A stretch of DNA of 64,000 nucleotides, taken from positions 45,707 through 109,706 of the forward strand of contig JASAND010006313.1 in the NCBI GenBank assembly GCA_030248195.1, read 5' to 3'. This DNA is from Trissonchulus latispiculum. Lineage: Eukaryota > Nematoda > Enoplea > Enoplida > Ironidae. The notes below the pieces were generated by a model. The model worked only from the letters and a program-made list of their open reading frames with translations, was not told where the DNA came from and did no database searches. Positions 51,601 to 60,600 of the stretch are shown piece after piece. Made by a program: the position numbers and the translations under genes. The stretch's first letter is position 1. Every line of letters starts with the position of its first letter.

Positions 51601-54600
51601 GTACTGTCATGACCAGAGGACCCCTCCTCCTCGAATCTGATAACGTCCCCGTCCGCTGTGTCATTTCTTCGCCTCGGCAAAATTGTTTGGTTTACTAGAA
51701 GAAGCAAAACAAAACAGAATCACGTGTGTGCATGCGCAAACTTTATTTTTTAAATGCTTTTCTTGTTTTTAATTTCTTTTCTTTATGTTCTTGTCAAACA
51801 TTCTTTTATAGTTAATCTTTTAACACCTGTTCACTCAAATGTTACAATCTGGTCTTGAGCTTTCAAAAGTATTTTGTTATACCTCTATTTATATTACAAG
51901 TTGATGGAGTGAATATAATTGTTTTGAGGTTCCTCAATTCCCACCATCTTCAAAACACAACTTAAACTTTTTTTAAAAATAAGATTGTCAGTTTGAAAGC
52001 CTATCTAAGCCATTAAGCTTCTATATTTGTGGGACATTCGTCCACTGGAAGTTGAAAGTTCTAATACGCTGTTGTTTCCCCATAATTTCACCATTTTTGC
52101 TGGACATAGCTACATTAATGTTTATTTAATGTTTGCTTTAGCTCAAACTCTGTTTCTCTTTGTAATATCTTCGCTTTATTTTTTCAGTTTTTAGAGTATA
52201 TTTTTAGGAATAGAAACTGCTTATCAAAGAGAGTGTTTCAATGTTTTCTTTAGGTGGGCAGTTCTTGTTTTCAAAGCATCTGCTAAGCTCAACAGAAGGA
52301 TTATTGCAAAGGGCACAGCTTGGCCATCACATAAAAGTTACATAGTTTTGGCTTGCAACATTAAAACTACGTATTGTTTGCCAAGGGGGGAAATAAAGGG
52401 GAATGTAAATCATTTCTAGAAGTTGGACCGGGGTAGTGGGTGGAGCAAATTTTTGGTATTTTCGTCGTAAATTGAATTTTTGACATCTGAGAAACTTTTG
52501 GTGAAAGCACCAGTCGCCTAGCAGCGCTGTTTATGTGAGATAAAGCTGCGACGTTTGGCTGCAAATAACATTGTCGCAAGAACGTCGCTTTGGCGCTCAT
52601 TTTCAAGAAGGGGCTTATCAGGAGCTTCTCAGAGAGTGCCGAAAACAGAAAGCGAAGAATTGAGAAGTATCTTTTTAGCCCTCACAATTGGTGCGGTTGT
52701 CACTCCGCCACCTTCACAAATGTTGGATAAAAAGCTCGTATCTACCTGTTTCTACGGGCGTGAGTAGCACAAAAACGATCGGTCGGTACAACACACACGT
52801 TACCTACTACCCGTGACTGTGCAATGCGCTCAATAAGTTAAAAATGTAGTGAATTAGGAAATATAATGTTAATGTAATGCTAAATGTTAATGAGGACTTT
52901 AATCCTATGATGTCAAAACAGTGATATACATACTTCGTTATAATTCCTTGTTCCTCGTTACGTTTAGTTTAGTATACCTTTATCAGTTGTTGCGAGCAGT
53001 CGCTATACTATAAAAAATAAACAAAAATGTGTTCCTAGTGCTGTAGTCATGGCATTAAAAGATTTGAACAGATTTAACGATGGAAATACAAGAATATTGT
53101 TTTATTTTATCTGCATTTGGATGGTTGAAACTTCGAAAAAATATTTACTTAGCTACGTAATTCTTTTTTTGTGTTTTCTGATTATGTGCTTTGTGATTTC
53201 TTTTTTGCAAATATCTTCCTCTCTACAAAAAGTACCTGCAAAAGGAACATGGAATGTAGATGAAGCATAGCTATACAAGAGATGAGGATGGGAAGAATCT
53301 TCGCCGAAGATTTGAGCAGCGGAATCTGAGGGCAGTGAATTTCCTCCGGCAGTGGAATTCGAGTCTGTCAAAGGCTCGATAAAATATGTTGAGCTGTTCA
53401 ATTGTAAGCTTCCAAACTAAACATAGACAAATAAACAACAGCAAAAACAATGTAAACAACACAAAAACAATATGAAGAAGAACAACAACAAGAACAACAG
53501 CGTATTTGGTAACAACTTAAGATTGAGAGAAACGAAACGTAGTATAGTTCATGCATGGTCCATAGTTCGTGGTACTTAAAGTGTAACTATGAAATACCTA
53601 AGTTCATACGTATACATACATACCTAATGTATATGAATCTGCCTGCCTATGCTAAATGTTGCCCACAAATACGGAACTTGGCTTCCGAATTTTATACCAA
53701 ATAAGTAAACAAGGATATTTTTTATGCTTGTTTTGCTGAAGGTTTTTGAAAGAGCTTTTGTTGCTCCAACTTGTCAAGTTTTCTGTCGGCAAAACGAATA
53801 CTTTTTTGTTGTGCAAGCTGTTTCCTCATCTGTAGCTACTCACTCGGTTCCTTCCTTTAACAGTCATTTTGTCTGTTATGTATTTTACCGGATATTTTAG
53901 CTTTTTTAATAGTTCGTGCCAAAAGCCAAAATAATCCATTTTAATTTCTTTAACTTCGCCTGTTGCTGCCAGTAATGATTAACAATGTTTCCCCTCAAAG
54001 CTAGCAAAATTTAGCACAATTCTATGCCACTAAAATTTCCAAAACTGGCACTTCTAGGGCACTCTTCAAGCCAAAGTTTTATTTGGCAGCCGGAAGCAGA
54101 AAGTATTGGGAGTCGTCAAAACTTAATTTTTATGACCTCTGTAAAGTTGGTGTAGTTTTCGGGAGATGTCAAAACGAAAGGCCCTATAAATGAAGCACAA
54201 ATGCTGAGAAAGTGGGACAAAAAATAGCTGCTATGGAAAGCCTGGTTGCCTGGTCCTTTTTATCTTTTGTTTCAGAAAATGGGCTCGCTAAAATCTTGTA
54301 AGTGATTAATCATTCCTGGAGAAATAGTGTACCTGCCTTTTGGAGGGAAGATTTTAGCCGGGACGGAAAGCTCAAAATTCGTGACAATCTCAAAGTTAAA
54401 CCGACCCAGGACAAGTGTGCCCAGAAAATAAATTAGACCTCGTCTAATATATGACAGTTTAGATATTGATAAAGAACGTATTAGGAATTAATGGAATTTT
54501 CATTAACGGCGTCAATAAAATGAAATTAATAATTTCATGATAATAACAAGCTTGAGTCTCAAAAGTTTGTAAAAACAGCTAATTTTTTAATAAATTCTTG

Positions 54601-57600
54601 GTTAAAACTGCTAAATAGGTATATAAACAGTCAACAATTGCTAGCTCTTCAACATTCAGTTGCTTTTTGATTTGAGGAAGTGAGGACTGCGTTTTTTGCG
54701 ATTATGTAAATTAGGTTTAATAACAGCTACTTAACCATTCAAAACAGCTAAACTGGCAGCATTCGCACCGCCTTTGTTTGTCAGCGATCTAAATGCCTAT
54801 TAGGTTTGGGCACCTGTGTACATATGTTGGTACCAACATATGAGCAATGCTGATTAATTCAAATTCGCCTCAACCCTTCAATATAAAATGTGACCGAAAT
54901 TCGGTTCGGACCAAAGTAGTATCAATATCAGTTTAACTTTCAGTCGACACTACCCCCCTGAATCCGGATTTTTCCGTTTTTTTGGGCTTTCCAGCGGTCT
55001 TCCTCCCACCCAAATTTCCCCCTGCACATGTCTGGTCGGCAGCCCGAAATAATTTCAAGTTCAGTTTTGGCTGCAGGAGGAGTTTCAATTTTAGTTTCAG
55101 TTCGTTCAAAGAAAGTGCAGTTTGTTGCTTTCAGAGTTAATATAAAGCATTATTTAATGATTTGGTATTGAGAGTCTTCCCGCAGAAAGTAAAGGAAATA
55201 TAACAGCTTAAAATCTTCAAATATGCAAGATTTGTTCGAGTGTCAGGTCTTTTTTGCCCAAACTAGTTTCAGCGTCAGTTTCAAGTTCGGCCTAAAATCA
55301 TGTGAATCTCAGTTTTAGTTTTTCCGGTCGTTTACCAACACGGTTTCAGTTAAAGTTTCAGTTTCAGTGATTGACACTGAAATTGAAATCATTAAGTAGG
55401 GAACCTCAAGCCTAGTTTTACATTAGTTTCAGTTTCAGTTTCGAATTGAAACATCACAACACTGCGAGAAAAGTAATTAAGCTTCCCGCAGTCGCTGTTA
55501 TTCATGTTAGCAGCAGCTCCAGTATTCAAAACAATTATTAAAATTTTGATTTTAAAAACCAATAATTTCGATTCATTTTAAAAGTCATTTATTTAACCGC
55601 AGTTACGACGATTTAATGCAAGCGACTTCTTTTTGTTGGTTTTCAGATAATTCAGTCGGTTTTATGGCAAACAAACAAGTTTTTGACTTGTTTATCCGCC
55701 AAATAGATGGTTTTTACGATCCCGGAGTTATTTAAATAAGCAGTCTTTATTGCCAACTAAAGAAGCCTTTTTGATAAAACAGGTTTTTATTTGCAAATAA
55801 TGATAAGGTAGCTAAAGTTTATGGAAGAAAGAACCGTGATTTTTACAAACTGTAACTAATTTCCTATTGAAAATTTGTAATTAAGCATTTCATTGCACTG
55901 TAAAAATGAAACTCTGGCAAGAAAAGTGGAAGCTAACACAGTTTTGGCTTCATAGTGCCAGACTGATTTTGGACAGATAATTTCGTTTAACAAACTGCTG
56001 TAAAGCAGAACCAAAGACAAACAAAGGTTTTAATAACAGTGTAGAGAAAACCAAAACTGCAGGTGGGTTCATCTTAACCATGCGGTCTGCAGTGTCAGTC
56101 TTGGTTGGTTAGAGCGGCTGTGCATAAAGCGGTTCGAATCCTGCCAGGTGCCCAATTTCTTCGACCATTTGATGCTGTGTAACTTTTTCATTCCGTAATT
56201 AGACCATACATTAACAAGGGTACCGATTCCTGAGGGGTCCTTACCTGTTTTCGGCCAAATTTTACTTGTCCTTGTACCTTACCTCAAATTTGGGGGGAGG
56301 GTCCAAGCAGAAAATTGTCTTTAAAATGTACAATTTTTGCAAATTTTAATCAAAATTAGCGATAAATTGGCTATTTTACAGCCATTGTACAGCCATTTTA
56401 AAACAAACTATGCAATTTTTCTCGAGTTTTTTGGAAATTTTTAGAAATTTTAAAATATTTTGGCTATTTTTGGCTAAAATTTCCATAAATTTTTAGTTTG
56501 GCCTTCCTTTTCTGGCACTGTCCCTTGTCCCTTGGCCCTGATTCTGCTAGCCCTTGTACCGAACCTCCAATTTTTGAGGGGTCCCGTACCCCCCATACCC
56601 CCCTTGTTAAAGTGTGAATTAGACTGCTGTACACATTACGGTCCAAATTAAGTTCCAAACGAATATTGCGAGAGGTTAAGACCAGGAATTACAGATTTTT
56701 GATACTGCCGAACAATTTGGCTGGCTTTTCTTCGGGTTTAAAATTTACAAAGAGATACACATACAGAAACATCATCAATTAAAGAAATTATGTTTGGGTT
56801 GATGGGTTAATATTAGGAAACTTTCGCGATACATTAAAATAGACATATACATAACTAGTCCTTGGATCACTCCAGATCAGTTAAATAATTCCACTCAGTG
56901 AAAACTCAAAACTTATCACACTGATTTTAACCTTTCGCAGTTCAATCCTACCCTCAACCTCAGCAAGACTGTAAAATGTAGTGTAAACCTACAATTCCTT
57001 GGCACAAGTTTAACACAGTCTGAGATAGCGGAACGCCGATCACAGTTCCCTGATAAATACAGTTTCGAGATCTTTGTCGATGGGAGTTGAGTCGATTTCG
57101 CTGCTCCTCCTCCTCCTCCTCCTCCTCAAACCAGGTATAGTTCTCAGAGTTCATATGTTGAACTATTAAGTGAGGTGCGATCGCGTCCTCAAAGTGAGTC
57201 ACATTCAGATAAATGTCCTCCCCGAACATGGGCAGAGAATAGACCAGAAACTCCCCTCCAGCCCCCTGATCACGTGACCCGGAGAAATCCTCCGCGGCGA
57301 CAGCGTCTCCTGTGGATCGCCTCAATCGCCTCAGGGCATGCTCTGATGACAGTGATTTGACTAGCTGAGGATAGATTACTTTGGCAGTGTGCAGCTTTTT
57401 TCCTGAAACAAGAAAAGAAGCAACCAAAAATGATAAAAACGATGATGATGATGAATGATAATTATTTAAAGATGAACAAACACATTTTCATATTAAAATG
57501 CAACCATGCTTTTTTGCTTTAGTACTTTTCAAAATTGGGCAACATTAAAACAAGTCATGCTCCGTTTTTGTCCAGTCCCATACCTTCTCCTTCCAAACAA

Positions 57601-60600
57601 CGAGTCCTGATACACTGTAACTACTCCTGTAATAATGCTTTAGACAGAAGATGCAGGAGTTTCAAATTTTGAATTTTTTGAAACTCATTTTATTTCTTCA
57701 AATTTTTCTTTCGAAATTTTTGTGTGAACATCTATTAATGCAGAGGACTTGTCTTTACGAGAACAAGCTTCATTTTCCAACCACAGAAAATTGACAAAGA
57801 ACACTTAACTAATGCGACAGACGCACAAAAAATGAAAACCAGTTTTTTCCACCAAAAAACTGCTTTCCAGCAAGTGCTATCGAGGCCAATAAAAGGCCGG
57901 TGCTAATACGTAGCTTAGACATAAGTATTTGACTTTTGCTAGTATCTGTAGGCAGACAACAACCAACCTTAAACAAAGTCAAGAGCCCTAGAACAAAAAC
58001 CAAGCAAAAGAATTGAAGACTTTTGAGGGGATTATAGAATTAGCTATTTCTACTTCGAACAGGGTAAAATATTAATATAGTCTCCACATCTATACAAATC
58101 GACTATTACGCAGATCGTATTTCCCGCTCCCGCAAAATAAGATAAGTTGTTCCAATTTGCAACGTTGTTTGCAAAAATTTGTTTGAAGAAATTAGTTTTG
58201 AGTCACAACCTCAGTTTCCAACTATACCTACATATGTAAGTATATCAGAAATTATTGACTCTTAAAAAATCATGGCTCCATGGATTTCTCAAAATTTCAT
58301 CTGTGCTTTTTAGTGTGTTTTTAAAGAATATGTGTTTTCTTAATCTGCGTTTTTCCTGAAATTCACTTTTTCTTAGTATTAACTTTTTCTCAGTTAAAAC
58401 TGCAAAAACAAAATAGGTAACAAAAACAGTGCACGGGTTACAACCTCCTGTTCAGAACCAGTTGACATACTCCGGACATGTACCTGTTTTCATTCAGACC
58501 TAAACTCCGAACTAAATTGCTGAGCTGGATTAATAGCATAATTATTATCACATATAATTAACGAAACATTTTACCTAAAAGTTTTATGGGGCCTGGTTCA
58601 TGTCCAGCCAGACATTATTATCTCGCCCGAAACAGGGCTTATTTCCATATCCTCTAACATGCAATAACTAATAGCTAAGTATAATGCTAATTTAACTTTA
58701 GACCAATCAGTCTTCGTTAGCTAAGAATCTTAGGTGATGTTGTGTCGTATTTCAAAGTGATCTCAAATAATTCAAGCTCTTTTATGTACAAGTATTCAAT
58801 ATTCTATGTATGTTTGTGTGTTCAGTTATCCTGATCTGAACTCCTAAGCCTAAGCCTACCCTGAACTAGTTATCTCAGCTATAATCAACAATAGCTAACA
58901 TGAAAATTTTAGGCGAATTAAATTTCGACAAACTGAAATATAGCCCTACAATTTTCGCTAAATCATGCCTATTGTTGTTATTTGTCACTCACTGCCAGTG
59001 TTAGAGTGAAAAATCACAGTGAAAATGGCAACATTTTATGTTCAGTTTTTATGGATGCACTTGAGTTGCTAAGCTTCAATTCAACTCTGATGTAAGCATA
59101 TTATTTGTTAACAGTAAACTTTGACTGACAATTACACTCACGAAACCTTGTTTAACTTTTAGTCGGCTAAGTCCCTCCCAAAAGCTCACAAGTTTCCAAC
59201 AACCAGTCGACAGGACAGTTTTAGTGCTTAGCTAAGTCGGCTTTTGAGGTCATTAAATTGTGACGTAACACTAATCTTTCAAATCAGAAAAATTAATAGG
59301 TTCTGACATTTGCTTGAAATTTGAAGTCTTGATTGCAGATTTATAGCTAACATACATAGCCAAGCCCTAGCGTCTTTATAGCTCGAACTCAATGCAAGCT
59401 ATATGTTATTACATTGAAATCCATATTTCATCACATTTTTAAAGTTTTCACACCATTTCATTTCATCGGAAAATTTAGCCTTTCCTTGCCAATCTGGGCC
59501 AAACGTGATTTATTAGCTACCGAAAGGATGATGATATAAACATATTTTGCAAAATATTTCGTGAAAACCCTGCAATTTTAGGTGATATCAAATTACAGGT
59601 GAAATATGAGCAAAATTCAATCTGACAGCTGACAAGCCGTAATGAGCAGACCCAGTCAACTTTGCGGTTGAGAGTAACAAACAACTGCTGAATGAAGCAA
59701 CAAACTAACAAGCTTGAACAAGCATATATTTATTGTCTGCTCTAATTTTAAAACTTTCAAAAAATAATAATTTAATTAGGCGTCTTGGACTTAATATTGC
59801 GATTGATGTACATTGCACATGCACATTTAAAGAACGAAACCTGCTTATGACGAGCATTAGGTAAAAGTCGGTTTTAAATTTTCATCAAAAATTTCCATTT
59901 TAGTTGAATGCTCTAAAACTGCATTTTGGCTCTGAATTGCCTTTGCCATTAAATGTGTTTTATTTGTCCATTATAAACAATCAAATACCCATAAACGGAT
60001 ACTGCTTTATGACTTATCAGCAAGTTTTATCAAATCTACGTCCCACAGTGACTGTAATAATCCTACGTTGAGCGGAAGTAAAAAATTAGTTTAACCCACG
60101 AATTTTCGAAGGTGGTAAAAGCAGCTCTGTGAAGCATGTCACAAAAACACCTTAGCAAAAACATTATCTATATATATATATTTTTATTTTACAAAACTGC
60201 TTCTGATAAACAATTTCGGTTGCAGGAAATACAGACTAGCAAATTGGTTTGACGCCACAGGCAACATTAAAAGCGTCTATACTACCCGATACAGAAGTCT
60301 GCAAACGTTGAACCGACGTGAAAACCAAACGGATAAAAGCGGCTCTAATTTAGAGCTTCAGTTTAATTTCGGTATTAAAGAAAACTCTTACAAGATTTCA
60401 TTCATTGGAAGAATAACTTTAAAAATATACAGCTTAAGGATGCCAAAGCAATCAGAAATCATTAAATCACAATAACTCATAAAAGCCGACACCTTCTGAG
60501 AACAAATCAGTTTTAAAGCGCCTAGAAAAGGTAATGTCTTCGCTGACATTACGTCAAACTGGTCAGCTATACTCGAACTGACCTGACTGACCTAACAGTG

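Noticed and set aside
53276..53292. AGAGATGAGGATGG as another hAT end
   Set aside because: It is coding sequence of exon 3 (HPHLL region); no partner end nearby.
55060..55450. TTTCAGTTTCAGTTT-rich stretch with CACAACACTG right end as a complete hAT element
   Set aside because: A matching left end and 8-bp duplication could not be found.
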